From assembly GCF_000015285.1 (NCBI RefSeq), contig NC_008709.1, positions 3,534,001 to 3,598,000 of the forward strand: DNA of 64,000 nucleotides. Reading direction: 5' to 3'. The notes under the pieces are model-generated. The model searched no databases. It was not told the DNA's origin and worked only from the letters and a program-made list of their open reading frames with translations. Made by a program: the position numbers and the translations under genes. This document shows positions 1 through 8,885 of the stretch, in pieces. Every line of letters starts with the position of its first letter. Position 1 is the stretch's first letter. This DNA comes from Psychromonas ingrahamii 37 (lineage in GTDB: Bacteria; Pseudomonadota; Gammaproteobacteria; Enterobacterales; Psychromonadaceae).

Positions 1-164
1 CCCGGTAAATGTGATTCAGAGCAAGTCGGTGTAAACGCGCCAGGTACGGCAAATAACAGTACTTTTTTACCCGCAAAAAGCTCTGTTATCGGATGATTTA
101 TCATGCCATCAGGGGTTAATTCACTCAATACTGCCGGCGCTAGTTTTTGACCTTGTTCAATCAT
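1..164 (-). CDS. Peroxiredoxin (Prx5/AhpC-TSA type), N-terminal part only
   Basis: The gene runs off the left edge, so only about the first 54 residues are visible. It starts at the ATG complementary to 162-164, with AAGGAAA about 6 bases upstream. The motif [15 protein letters not shown] contains the peroxidatic cysteine in the PxxxTxxC context typical of thioredoxin-fold peroxiredoxins of the Prx5 branch, which reduce hydroperoxides in the cytoplasm using glutathione, glutaredoxin or thioredoxin. Whether it is stand-alone or carries a C-terminal glutaredoxin domain (known in gammaproteobacteria) cannot be seen. Family call is firm; substrate and reductant are not. Confidence 0.85.
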   Translation of the reverse strand, partial: MIEQGQKLAPAVLSELTPDGMINHPITELFAGKKVLLFAVPGAFTPTCSESHLP

Positions 165-741
165 TTTATTTTCCTTAAATAAGAGAATGTTGCAATCATA
201 GTCTATCGCTAAATGCGGTGCACAAACAGGTTTATTCGCAACGTTTTGCTAAAATAGAATATGCGTTTTATAAACAGCTGAGCACTATTATGACAACCGT
301 CACTAACAGCCCGTTTTTGACTTAAACACAAGCTTCAATAGACACAAACAGGCTATTTTTCTTCGCCGCTATTTAACGTTGACTTTGAATGAATTTAAAC
401 TAATTTTTAGTTGATCTTTGCTACTTGATTGGCAATTTTTTTAGCACATTGAGGTTATAACATCACGCACTTTTTATAAGTGGCTTAAAAAAATAACTTT
501 TTAAGTTATTGACCTAAAAAGTTATAAAATTTTCATAATACCTTTTGTCTAGAAGTAAAATAATTCAACGCCTCATTATGCCCTGTTTGCAAGAGACGGA
601 AGGCAGTACTTTCTAAAATCAAATAGGCAATTACTTTGAATGCGTACCCCACCTAAGCATCGTCGGTATCGTGTTCTAATAAGATTGTTTTCCTGGCGCG
701 AAGAATATGATGACCAGAGCCCCTCATTAAACGGAGTCCGT
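165..741. other. Intergenic region upstream of ohyA with an 11-bp inverted repeat
   Basis: This is an AT-rich spacer between the divergent peroxiredoxin and oleate hydratase genes. No coding region is evident. The one clear structure is a perfect inverted repeat: ATAACTTTTTA at 493-503 and its complement at 515-525, separated by 11 bases. It lies about 215 bases before the ohyA start and could be an operator or a weak hairpin. No confident promoter was identified. Confidence 0.5.
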
Positions 742-2334
742 ATGAACAGCAAAAAGAATCAGCATTCCCAGAATGCAAAAGTGTATTTAATTGGCAGTGG
801 AATGTCTGCTCTTGCGAGTGCGATTTATTTAGAAAAAGATGCAGGAGTCCCCGGAAAGAACATCCATATCTTTGAAAAAGACAACATCCCCGGGGGGGCC
901 TGTGATGGAGCAGGTAATAAATATGACGGTTTTATTATTCGAGGAGGAAGAATGCATGAAATGCATTATGAATGTTATTGGGAGCTGCTTTCGCTGATCC
1001 CTTCATTAGAAAACCCAAACATTTCCGTGCGCGATGAATCCTATGCGTTTAATGAACGATTTGTTTCAAATGCACAGGCAAGGCTTCTGAAGGAGGGGAA
1101 AAAATTAGATGTCTCATCCTATGGTTTATCACTCAGTCAGCAGGCAGATTTTTTAAAACTCACCTTCATGTCAGAAAGATCCTTGAAAAATAAACAAATC
1201 CAAGATTGGTTTGAGCCAAGTTTCTTTGAGACTAAGTTATGGCTGATATGGACATCCATGTTTGCCTTCCAAAAGTGGAGCAGCCTTGCCGAAATGCGCC
1301 GCTATATGAAACGTTTTATTCATCTTGTTGACGGTCTTCACCGCTTAGGCGGAATAATGCGCACCAAGTACAATCAATATGATTCCGTTATTAGACCAAT
1401 GAAAAAATATCTCGAAGAAAAAGGGATCAATTTCAATATGGGTAAAGAAGTAATCGATATTGATTTTGACTTTTCACAGGGAAAGAAAACAGCCACCGCA
1501 CTGCACTTTAAAGATAACAGTCAAATACAACTGGAAAAACATGATGTAGTGTTTTTTACCAATGGCTCAATTACTGATAGCACAGACAGTGGCACTTGGG
1601 ATACCCCGGCTCAACTGAAAGGACTTGCAGAATCAAGTTCCTGGCAGCTTTGGAAAAAGATTGCAGCCAAAGATGCGGCTTTTGGAAACCCGTCTACCTT
1701 TTGTGACAATATAGATTTACAAAAATGGTATTCATTTACCGCTACCCTCAAAGACCCCACCTTTCACGATTATATGGAAAACTTTTCCGGTAATGTTGAC
1801 GGGACCGGCGGTTTAGTCACGCTAACCGATTCAAATTGGCTGATGTCTTTTGTGATTGCGCGTCAACCTCACTTTCCCAATCAACCCGATGATGTCAAAG
1901 TTTTCTGGGGTTATGGTTTGTATGCTGATAAAAAAGGAAATTATATTGATAAAACAATGGCGCAATGCAGCGGTGCTGAAATACTGCAGGAACTGTATTA
2001 CCATTTAAAAATACAGGATTTAATGAAACCGATCAGCGATGCTGGGAAAGTCAATTGTATTCCTGTTGCAATGCCTTTTGTTGATAGCTTATTTATGCCC
2101 CGTGAATTGGGTGACAGGCCCGATGTTATACCAAAGGGATCAACTAACTTTGCATTTATAGGGCAATTTGCGGAAGCCCCGAAAGATTGTGTGTTTACCG
2201 TTGAATATTCGGTTAGAACCGCGCAGATCGCAGTTTATGGTTTATTTGACACCGACAAAGAAGTTCATCCAATGTACGATTCGGCTCATAATCCAAAATA
2301 TTTAATCGCAGCACTGAAGGCCATTAGCAGATAA
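742..2334 (+). CDS. ohyA: Oleate hydratase, FAD-dependent (myosin-cross-reactive antigen family)
   Basis: Predicted to add water across the cis-9 double bond of unsaturated fatty acids such as oleate, giving 10-hydroxy fatty acids; in other bacteria this detoxifies free unsaturated fatty acids. The 530-residue protein has an N-terminal dinucleotide-binding motif (GSG at residues 18-20, in VYLIGSGMSALASA) and the family-typical segment RGGRMHEMHYE at about 67-77. The open frame extends upstream to 640, but I chose the ATG at 742 because GGAG lies 5 bases before it and the homologous region begins just after it; the 34 upstream residues look like translated leader. It appears monocistronic. The length fits the shorter oleate hydratases. 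Confidence 0.9.
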   Translation: MNSKKNQHSQNAKVYLIGSGMSALASAIYLEKDAGVPGKNIHIFEKDNIPGGACDGAGNKYDGFIIRGGRMHEMHYECYWELLSLIPSLENPNISVRDESYAFNERFVSNAQARLLKEGKKLDVSSYGLSLSQQADFLKLTFMSERSLKNKQIQDWFEPSFFETKLWLIWTSMFAFQKWSSLAEMRRYMKRFIHLVDGLHRLGGIMRTKYNQYDSVIRPMKKYLEEKGINFNMGKEVIDIDFDFSQGKKTATALHFKDNSQIQLEKHDVVFFTNGSITDSTDSGTWDTPAQLKGLAESSSWQLWKKIAAKDAAFGNPSTFCDNIDLQKWYSFTATLKDPTFHDYMENFSGNVDGTGGLVTLTDSNWLMSFVIARQPHFPNQPDDVKVFWGYGLYADKKGNYIDKTMAQCSGAEILQELYYHLKIQDLMKPISDAGKVNCIPVAMPFVDSLFMPRELGDRPDVIPKGSTNFAFIGQFAEAPKDCVFTVEYSVRTAQIAVYGLFDTDKEVHPMYDSAHNPKYLIAALKAISR

Positions 2335-2629
2335 TATGCAGACCTAAATTTACTTATCTGCAGCGCTTCGACCGAACCGCTAATATCGACTTGTATTACT
2401 CGCTTTTGAGCCCTGTCATATTTTTAGAGTCTAGCCCTAGCATTAAATGAATAAGTGGAATGGACAAACTATAAATGACTGCACTCGGATTCGATACTGT
2501 TGTCGCTGTTTTACTAAAAATAAAGACAGCAAAAATAGCACTGACTTACTCGCTAATAAGCGCAGTGTTAGCGGTAAAATAAGGCTTGGCATGTATACTG
2601 TTAACATTTAGCATTACAAGGGAAAATAA

Positions 2630-3232
2630 ATGATTTTTGATGTGTCGGAATTAGAAAACCAGGAAAAATATCGTCTCTTAAATGGTGGAGTAACGCCAAG
2701 ACCCATTGCATGGATTAGTACACGCTCAAGCGAAAATATTGATAATTTAGCACCCTATTCATTTTTTACAGTTGCAAGTTGTAATCCTCCAGTCCTTCTT
2801 TATACGCAGATAACTCAGAGAAGTGGTATTGATAAAGATACACTACGGAATTTAATTGAAACAGGTGAATGCGTTGTCAATATAGTGAACCTTGCTTTAT
2901 TAGAAAAAATGAACCTTACAAGTGCAAGTATTAACATTGATGAAAGCGAATTTGATTTTGCGGATGTGGAGAGTTGTTCAAGCTATAGAGTGGTGCCTCG
3001 CTCAGTTAAAGAATCTCCAATTCGTTACGAGTGTACTTTAAGAGAAATAATTCCTGTTAGTGATTTACCAACAGGTGGTACCGTTATACTTTTAGATGTT
3101 AAGTTCGTTTATGTCCGAGATGATTTGTATAAAGACGGAAATATAAACCAGCAATTAGTTGATTCTGTAGGAAAAATGGGTGGAGATTACTTTAGCCTAA
3201 CCTCTAAAAATATAGAACTTAAGCGCCCTTAA
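2630..3232 (+). CDS. Flavin reductase-like domain protein (flavoredoxin/DIM6-NTAB type)
   Basis: A 200-residue protein with the split-barrel FMN-binding fold of the flavin-reductase-like family. The diagnostic stretch is TPRPIAWISTRS near residue 22, followed by LAPYSFFTVASCNPP. Members bind FMN and act as flavin reductases or NAD(P)H:flavin oxidoreductases, often of unknown partner. AAGGGA lies 6 bases before the ATG. It stands alone between ohyA and rpmE with long spacers on both sides, so context gives no substrate. Family assignment is good; the reaction is undetermined. Confidence 0.8.
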   Translation: MIFDVSELENQEKYRLLNGGVTPRPIAWISTRSSENIDNLAPYSFFTVASCNPPVLLYTQITQRSGIDKDTLRNLIETGECVVNIVNLALLEKMNLTSASINIDESEFDFADVESCSSYRVVPRSVKESPIRYECTLREIIPVSDLPTGGTVILLDVKFVYVRDDLYKDGNINQQLVDSVGKMGGDYFSLTSKNIELKRP

Positions 3233-3782
3233 TTTTTTCACTTTCTAATGTAATTTACAGCTAACAAGGGCTTTAAACTGACCATGTTAAACACTTGAAT
3301 CTAGAAGTAAAAGTTACCGACATCGATGAATTACAATGGCTATAATTTAATGTAAAGGCTTATAAATATCAGCCCTAATAAGCAGAATTTAAGTTATTTA
3401 TTAAAGTAGCCAGCAAAATCTCATTAAAAAACACATTAAATGGTTAGATTGGCTGAATTTAACACATGTTTAAAGACCTTTGGCAGAATATTTTTACCTC
3501 TTGTACCTGATACCTAACGTTATTCCATCTTCGACTAACCCGATTAACTATATGTACATAATTTTTAAATACAAAATTGGCTAAATTATCGAATTTAATT
3601 GCCTGACTTGTGCAATATATTTGCTATGGAACAGCCCGTAGGCGGCGCGGAGCCCACCCTACGGATAACATAGACCAATTTCATTAATTAGCTTCTCATG
3701 TCGATTCAATCTTTTGAACAGCGCGTTTATACCAAACGTATTAATAAAGTGATCATAAACTTAATGCTTTTAGTATAAATAA
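3233..3782. other. AT-rich intergenic region with small palindromic repeats
   Basis: No gene is seen in this spacer downstream of the flavin-reductase-like gene. It contains a GC-rich hairpin near 3635-3661 with CCGTAGG/CCTACGG arms, resembling short REP-like palindromes. It also holds a 54-base miniature element at 3727-3780 (listed separately). Confidence 0.5.
3727..3780. repeat. Miniature remnant of the MITE-like TACCAAA repeat family
   Basis: This 54-base segment begins with TTATACCAAA and ends with TTTTAGTATAA, a near inverted repeat. The start and the following ATTAATAAAGTGATCA match the terminal part of the elements at 14498, 14821, 26484 and 41293. It looks like two element ends joined after loss of the interior. 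Confidence 0.5.
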
Positions 3783-3945
3783 CAGACACAAAAAAAGGTG
3801 CCAGCAGCCACCTTCTTAATTTCATTTTAACAGGGAAAATAAACCGATAGGGTTTATTTTTTATCCAAAGCGCCAAAGCGATTTTTGCTTATCTTTGCTT
3901 CGATCTTCGATACGACCGCCAGTATCAACAAGCAGTGCTGTATAC
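3783..3945 (-). repeat. Degenerate tandem copy of the rpmE 3' end and terminator
   Basis: This segment repeats 3968 to about 4110 with a 185-base offset. It contains, on the minus strand, the last 20 or so codons of rpmE (ending NRFGALDKK and a stop, against NRFGALGKK in the real gene), the AATAAACC-type hairpin and a decayed version of the GGTGCC hairpin. A short insertion of TTCGATC-like sequence disrupts the frame upstream. It is a non-functional echo of the gene end, not a second L31 gene. Confidence 0.85.
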
Positions 3946-3971
3946 CGCAAGCTCTAACCCCGAATCACAGA

Positions 3972-4003
3972 CACAAAAAAAGGTGCCAAAAGGCACCTTC
4001 TTA
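3972..4003 (-). terminator. Rho-independent terminator of rpmE
   Basis: On the minus strand the sequence reads AAGGTGCC, a TTTT loop, GGCACCTT and a run of T. It lies about 40 bases after the rpmE stop. A second hairpin (AATAAACC/GGTTTATT, 4022-4045) overlaps the stop codon region. Confidence 0.8.
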
Positions 4004-4038
4004 ATTTCATTTTAACAGGGAAAATAAACCGATAGGGT

Positions 4039-4251
4039 TTATTTTTTACCCAGAGCGCCAAAACGATTTTTGAATTTTTCGATACGACCGCCAGTATCAA
4101 CAACACGCTGAGTACCAGTGTAGAACGGGTGACATTCGCCACAGATATCTAGTGTTAAATTTTTGCCAGCTGTTGAGCCAACAGTAACTATATTACCACA
4201 TGAACAAGTCGCTGTGATTTCTTTGTATTCTGGATGAATAGCATTTTTCAT
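4039..4251 (-). CDS. rpmE: 50S ribosomal protein L31, zinc-binding type
   Basis: L31 belongs to the large ribosomal subunit and contacts the 30S subunit across the intersubunit bridge. The 70-residue protein has the family length and the metal-binding cysteines CSC (16-18) and CGEC (37-40), so it is the C+ zinc-containing paralogue rather than YkgM-like L31B. The ending RFGALGKK is typical. It is monocistronic with its own terminator. The 3' end is echoed as a decayed tandem copy just downstream at 3783-3945. Confidence 0.95.
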   Translation of the reverse strand: MKNAIHPEYKEITATCSCGNIVTVGSTAGKNLTLDICGECHPFYTGTQRVVDTGGRIEKFKNRFGALGKK

Positions 4252-4362
4252 TTGGAAAACCTCTATTGGGCCGTATCGCTGCTCTGCTTGAATGAATCAT
4301 TTCATTCAACAAAGTACCATACGTATTTATCATTAAATTTCAGGTTGCAAATTGTATAGCAA

Positions 4363-4880
4363 TGTTTAATAAAAATACAACTATAAAGTGTATTCTCAGC
4401 ACTATTTATTAATAACCGTTCATTATGGTTTTTAATGTAGCATCAAGCAAACTTTGCGGCGTATAAATTCTGTCTGTTACCTTTAATAATTTTGCTCTGC
4501 TGGTCTTATTTTTCAGTCCGCAGTAATTAAATATAATACGATGTATTTCAGATAGATTATCAATAACATTAATACTCATTATTTCTTTATTTAAATGGGT
4601 ATCCAGATAGGAATATTCATTTGTTTAATAAAAATACAACTATAAAGTGTATTCTCAGCACTATTTATTAATAACCGTTCATTATGGTTTTTAATGTAGC
4701 ATCAAGCAAACTTTGCGGCGTATAAATTCTGTCTGTTACCTTTAATAATTTTGCTCTGCTGGTCTTATTTTTCAGTTCGCAGTAATTAAATATAATACGA
4801 TGTATTTCAGATAGATTATCAATAACATTAATACTCATTATTTCTTTATTTAAATGGGTATCCAGATAGGAATATTCATT
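4363..4880 (-). repeat. Two extra tandem copies (259 bp each) of the 3' end of the zinc-ribbon gene
   Basis: Units at 4363-4621 and 4622-4880 are exactly 259 bases apart and differ at about one visible position. The third unit, 4881 to about 5131, is the authentic 3' end of the gene at 4927-6288 and differs from the other two at about ten positions. The two outer copies have therefore been duplicated recently or kept alike by conversion, while the genic copy has diverged. Each copy includes the stop codon and about 46 bases beyond it. Confidence 0.95.
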
Positions 4881-4926
4881 TGTTTAATAAAAATACAACT
4901 ATAAAGTGTATTCTCAGCACTATTTA

Positions 4927-6288
4927 TTAATAACCGTTCATTATGGTTTTTAATGCGGCATCAAGTAAACTTTGCGGCGTATAAATTCTGTCTGTGACCT
5001 TTAATAATTTTGCTCTGCTGGTCTTATTTTTCAGTTCGCAGTAATTAAATATAGTACGATGTATTTCAGATAGATTATCAATGACATTAATACTATTTAT
5101 CCCTTTATTCAAATGGCTATCCAGGTAGGCATAAAATAACCCATTGCTGCTCGTATCACTTAATTTTAAATCAGCATTCAATGTTGTGCTGGATGCGATT
5201 GGGCAATAAGCGCCAAAATCGTTACTGAACCATTTATCACCCCACCAGCCAATTTTTCTCCCTTGTAAATGCTCACCTGTTTTATAGGATGACAAATAGA
5301 AATAAATGTCTGCTTTAGCGGTTTTGATATCTGCGGCGGACGCCATTAAGGCGGCAGCTCTAAAACAACTTTCATGTTCAATATAATGGGTGTAAGAAGA
5401 TGCTTTTGCAGTAAAAACCGTTAATAGTTGGAAATGAGCATAAGCCAATTTATCGGGGTAGATTAAATAACACTTTGTGGTCGGTTTTAATTCTCCGACT
5501 AGTAGTTGTTCAAAATGTCTTCTTTTAAAGTGTTGTTCATATCTTTTTATCAGCGCCGTTTCTAAATTATCCTTATTATTAGCAGATATTATTGTATTTT
5601 CCTGCTCATCATAGAGCGCTTTCTTAACCAAAGACTCTCTGGTTAAGTTATTGTTTTGTAATAACAGATAACCACTATCAACCTCTGAAGTCAGTAAAGT
5701 ATAAAAACCTCTGTTATGAGCAAGATGAACTACTTTGCCCTGAGTGTAGAGTGACAGCTGTTTTTGTTGAATCACTTTTTCTTCATTTAAACGACTAAAG
5801 GTCACCAGAATCTGGGCTAATTTATTAAGGTAAAAATAATATAATCGAGCCGAGAGTCCAGTGGCTTTAATGGATTCCTTTATTTCCTGATTGGCCATAA
5901 TACTGTTGAGAATGAGTCTAAGCGCATTAATATTTTTAAAGTATGGCAGAGTGAAAACAGCATGACAATCAGAGCACTTTTTTCTTTGCGTGCCTGCCGA
6001 TGTATAACCATGTGATATTGATTTAGTGCTTTTTTCAAAGAAAAAATATTGCGCGCATTTGCGACAACCGGTTAATTTCCGGGCGAAGTTAAGCTCAAGT
6101 TTTTCATTTATAATTTTTTCAACCAGCTTATTATTCACCCAGGGCGGGTAGCTACCACATAATTTACAGCCAGTGGACAAATACCCTAACTGCCTACTTT
6201 TTTGAATGTAATCAGCACTATTTATAACGGCAAAATTCTCACAATGCACTGTTTTGCAGCAATTAAAATCTTTAGTGAAGGTAAACAT
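4927..6288 (-). CDS. Cysteine-rich protein with an InsA-like zinc ribbon, function unknown
   Basis: This 453-residue protein has CxxC pairs at residues 41-44, 75-78 and 105-108, plus C10, C11 and C16. The segment from residue 75, CRKC followed by SAGTQRKKCSDCHAVFTL, closely resembles the zinc finger of IS1 InsA (CxxC, aGxQRyxCxxC, f.L). The middle part (SLYTQGKVVHLAHNR, then SEVDSGYLLLQ near residues 178-215) recalls the start of a transposase RNase H-like core, but no clear DDE triad was identified. No terminal inverted repeats were found, so it may be a domesticated or orphan transposase relative. It stands alone, and its 3' end is triplicated downstream. Confidence 0.6.
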   Translation of the reverse strand: MFTFTKDFNCCKTVHCENFAVINSADYIQKSRQLGYLSTGCKLCGSYPPWVNNKLVEKIINEKLELNFARKLTGCRKCAQYFFFEKSTKSISHGYTSAGTQRKKCSDCHAVFTLPYFKNINALRLILNSIMANQEIKESIKATGLSARLYYFYLNKLAQILVTFSRLNEEKVIQQKQLSLYTQGKVVHLAHNRGFYTLLTSEVDSGYLLLQNNNLTRESLVKKALYDEQENTIISANNKDNLETALIKRYEQHFKRRHFEQLLVGELKPTTKCYLIYPDKLAYAHFQLLTVFTAKASSYTHYIEHESCFRAAALMASAADIKTAKADIYFYLSSYKTGEHLQGRKIGWWGDKWFSNDFGAYCPIASSTTLNADLKLSDTSSNGLFYAYLDSHLNKGINSINVIDNLSEIHRTIFNYCELKNKTSRAKLLKVTDRIYTPQSLLDAALKTIMNGY

Positions 6289-6753
6289 TTTATCCCCCGG
6301 ATCCCTAGACCCTTTAATGATTCACCAATAATCCAATTAAAATAACTTGGTTTTATATAAACAAAGTCAATTAATTAATCATTGCACTTTTTATGCATCA
6401 TATTCCACAAAATAACTATAAAATAGTAGCTTATATTAAAAACAACATATTATGTAAATAGATTTAATAAGATTGAAATATTCATTATTATCTCGGGCCA
6501 GATCACATTCCAGAGGGGGCTTAGCAAATAAACTGCGCTCAATAACTCGATTCCAGAGATTCTTTGTTACAAATAAAATGCGTAAAAAGACAATATTACG
6601 ACGCTTCATTTTGAACAAATACAAATTTAAAAGGGGTAATAATTGCAGATTTTGGGACTATTACCCCCTTACAGTATTAATTAAATAAAGCGCTTAGCAG
6701 ATAGCTTATTTAATTTTTTTAGTCAAATTTATAAAATAAAATGGAGAGACAAT
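6289..6753. other. Upstream region of nupC with an imperfect hairpin
   Basis: No gene is seen. An inverted repeat, AAGGGGTAATA at 6631-6641 and TATTACCCCCTT at 6659-6670, forms an 11-bp stem with one bulged base about 85 bases before nupC. No T-run follows, so it is more likely an operator or leader structure than a terminator. A GGAGAG ribosome binding site sits at 6742-6747. Confidence 0.5.
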
Positions 6754-8007
6754 ATGGAAATTGTAATGGGTTTAGTCGGAATATTATCGTTAATGTTAAT
6801 CGCGGTAATTTTTTCCAGTAATCGAAAAGCAATTAACTTTCGAACAATAGGCGGGGCATTTCTTCTTCAGGCGGCAATACCCGCTTTTGTAATATTCACA
6901 GATTCCGGCGCAAGCGTATTGGGCAGTATATCCAGCGGGGTACAAGCCGTTATCGACAGTGCCAATGCAGGTATCGGATTTCTTTTCGGTGGTCTTGTTT
7001 CCAATACAATGTTTGAAGTATTCGGCGGAGGTGGTTTTGTTTTTGCGTTTAGAGTACTGCCAATCATTATTTTCTTTGCTTCATTAATGGCCGTGCTTTA
7101 TTACATAGGTCTGATGCAGTTTATTATCAAAATATTTGGCGGTGGCTTGCAAAAAGCATTGGGCACCAGCAGAACCGAGTCCATGTCAGCGGCGGCCAAT
7201 GTTTTTGTTGGACAAACTGAAGCCCCTTTAGTCGTAAAACCCTACATAAAAACCATGACTCGCTCAGAGCTTTTTGCGGTGATGGCGGGTGGTTTAGCAT
7301 CGGTTGCCGGTGCAGTATTAGCAGGTTATGCATCATTAGGTGTTAGCCTTGATTACCTTATTGCCGCATCATTTATGGCCGCGCCCGGTGGTTTACTAAT
7401 GGCGAAAATATTGGAGCCTGAAACAGAAACCCCGATCGACACGTTATCGGAGTCAGATATTGATGCAGAAGAGCACAAACCGGTTAATGTTATCGATGCT
7501 GCAGCAGTCGGCGCTGGCGATGGTCTTAGTCTGGCAATGAATGTCGGTGGTATGCTGATCGCGTTCATCGCATTAATCGCATTAGTTAATACTATTTTAG
7601 GCTCTGTCGGTGGTTTATTTGGTCTCGAAGCCCTGACCCTGCAGCAAATCTTCGGTTATGTCTTTTCTCCTATTGCCTTTCTTCTTGGTATCCCATGGTC
7701 TGAAGCGATGCAGGCAGGCAGTTTATTAGGCCAAAAATTGGTGGTTAATGAATTTGTTGCTTATATTGACTTTGTTAGTATTAAAGACACCTTAAGCGAA
7801 CACACTCAGGTCATTATTACCGTGGCTCTATGCGGCTTTGCCAACTTATCTTCTATGGCTATTTTATTAGGTGGTCTGGGTGTATTGGCTCCTTCTCGCC
7901 GCCCTGATATCGCTCGAATGGGTTTAAAAGCCGTGCTCGCGGGCACTTTATCTAACTTTATGAGTGCAACTTTGGTTGGTATATTCTTTGCTTTAAGTGT
8001 TGCTTAA
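6754..8007 (+). CDS. nupC: NupC-type concentrative nucleoside transporter
   Basis: A 417-residue inner-membrane symporter of the CNT family that takes up nucleosides with protons or sodium. It has many hydrophobic segments and the family-typical stretches GQTEAPLVVKPYI (about residue 152) and NEFVAYIDF (near residue 330), which in CNT structures contribute to nucleoside and ion binding. It opens a cluster of nucleoside catabolic genes on the same strand, with deoC 104 bases downstream, so it probably feeds that pathway. Ion preference cannot be told from sequence by eye. Confidence 0.92.
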   Translation: MEIVMGLVGILSLMLIAVIFSSNRKAINFRTIGGAFLLQAAIPAFVIFTDSGASVLGSISSGVQAVIDSANAGIGFLFGGLVSNTMFEVFGGGGFVFAFRVLPIIIFFASLMAVLYYIGLMQFIIKIFGGGLQKALGTSRTESMSAAANVFVGQTEAPLVVKPYIKTMTRSELFAVMAGGLASVAGAVLAGYASLGVSLDYLIAASFMAAPGGLLMAKILEPETETPIDTLSESDIDAEEHKPVNVIDAAAVGAGDGLSLAMNVGGMLIAFIALIALVNTILGSVGGLFGLEALTLQQIFGYVFSPIAFLLGIPWSEAMQAGSLLGQKLVVNEFVAYIDFVSIKDTLSEHTQVIITVALCGFANLSSMAILLGGLGVLAPSRRPDIARMGLKAVLAGTLSNFMSATLVGIFFALSVA

Positions 8008-8111
8008 ATACCACCATCAATAAACAAGTCCTTAGGGATGTCAATGCGCATCACTAGGGCCGGCTTAATAATAATATAGGCTGTCATCACCCGAATTAAA
8101 GGAAGAAAATT

Positions 8112-8885
8112 ATGCGCGACTTACAACAAGCATCCCGTTTAGCCATCCAATTAATGGATCTCACCACGCTAAATGACGATGATAACGATCAAAAAGTGAT
8201 ACAACTCTGTAAAGCGGCACACACCATAGCAGGTGATACGGCCGCAGTTTGTATTTACCCGCGTTTTATTCCTATTGCACGTAAAACACTTACATTGCAA
8301 AATACACCACAAATTAAAATTGCGACAGTCACTAATTTCCCACACGGTAATGATGATTTGAATATCGCTTTGGCAGAAACGCGGGCGGCGGTGGCCTATG
8401 GTGCCGATGAGGTTGACCTTGTCTTTCCTTACCGCGCACTGATCGAAGGCAATGCTGAAATCGGGACGACTATGGTTAAAGCCTGCAAAGATATTTGTGG
8501 TGATAACGTTACCCTGAAAGTGATTATTGAGTCAGGAGAATTAAAAACCCCTGAATTAATAAAAGCAGCCAGTGAAATTTGTATTAATGCCGGCGCTGAT
8601 TTTATTAAAACATCAACAGGTAAAGTGCCTGTTAATGCAACGTTAGAAGCGACTAAGATAATGCTTGAAGCGATCAAAGAGTCTGGCCTTAATGTTGGTT
8701 TTAAAGCTGCCGGTGGTGTTAAGGATGCGCAGACGGCCGATGATTATATGCAATTGGCAAGCAGTATTATGGGCGATAACTGGGTCGATAGAACACATTT
8801 CCGATTTGGCGCATCGAGCTTACTCGGCGCTTTATTATCGGCACTTAATTTGGCTGATAAAGCCACTGAAACAGGAGGTTACTAA
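8112..8885 (+). CDS. deoC: Deoxyribose-phosphate aldolase
   Basis: Cleaves 2-deoxyribose-5-phosphate to glyceraldehyde-3-phosphate and acetaldehyde, the last step of deoxyribonucleoside breakdown. The 257-residue TIM barrel carries the Schiff-base lysine in [14 protein letters not shown], the second lysine in [10 protein letters not shown], and the aspartate of [11 protein letters not shown], all as in E. coli DeoC. AAGGAAG precedes the ATG. Its stop overlaps the deoB start by one base (TAATG), and the deoB Shine-Dalgarno AGGAGG lies inside its last codons, so translation of the two is probably coupled. Confidence 0.96.
   Translation: MRDLQQASRLAIQLMDLTTLNDDDNDQKVIQLCKAAHTIAGDTAAVCIYPRFIPIARKTLTLQNTPQIKIATVTNFPHGNDDLNIALAETRAAVAYGADEVDLVFPYRALIEGNAEIGTTMVKACKDICGDNVTLKVIIESGELKTPELIKAASEICINAGADFIKTSTGKVPVNATLEATKIMLEAIKESGLNVGFKAAGGVKDAQTADDYMQLASSIMGDNWVDRTHFRFGASSLLGALLSALNLADKATETGGY

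Noticed and set aside
640-741. Upstream extension of oleate hydratase to an ATG at 640
   Set aside because: The 34 residues are not family-like, and a good GGAG site precedes the internal ATG at 742.
3635-3661. Rho-independent terminator at the CCGTAGG palindrome
   Set aside because: No T-run on either strand and far from any gene end; more like a small dispersed palindrome.
6436-6688. Short overlapping frames on both strands before nupC
   Set aside because: No ribosome binding sites, no recognisable family and AT-driven composition; the region is better explained as the nupC upstream region.
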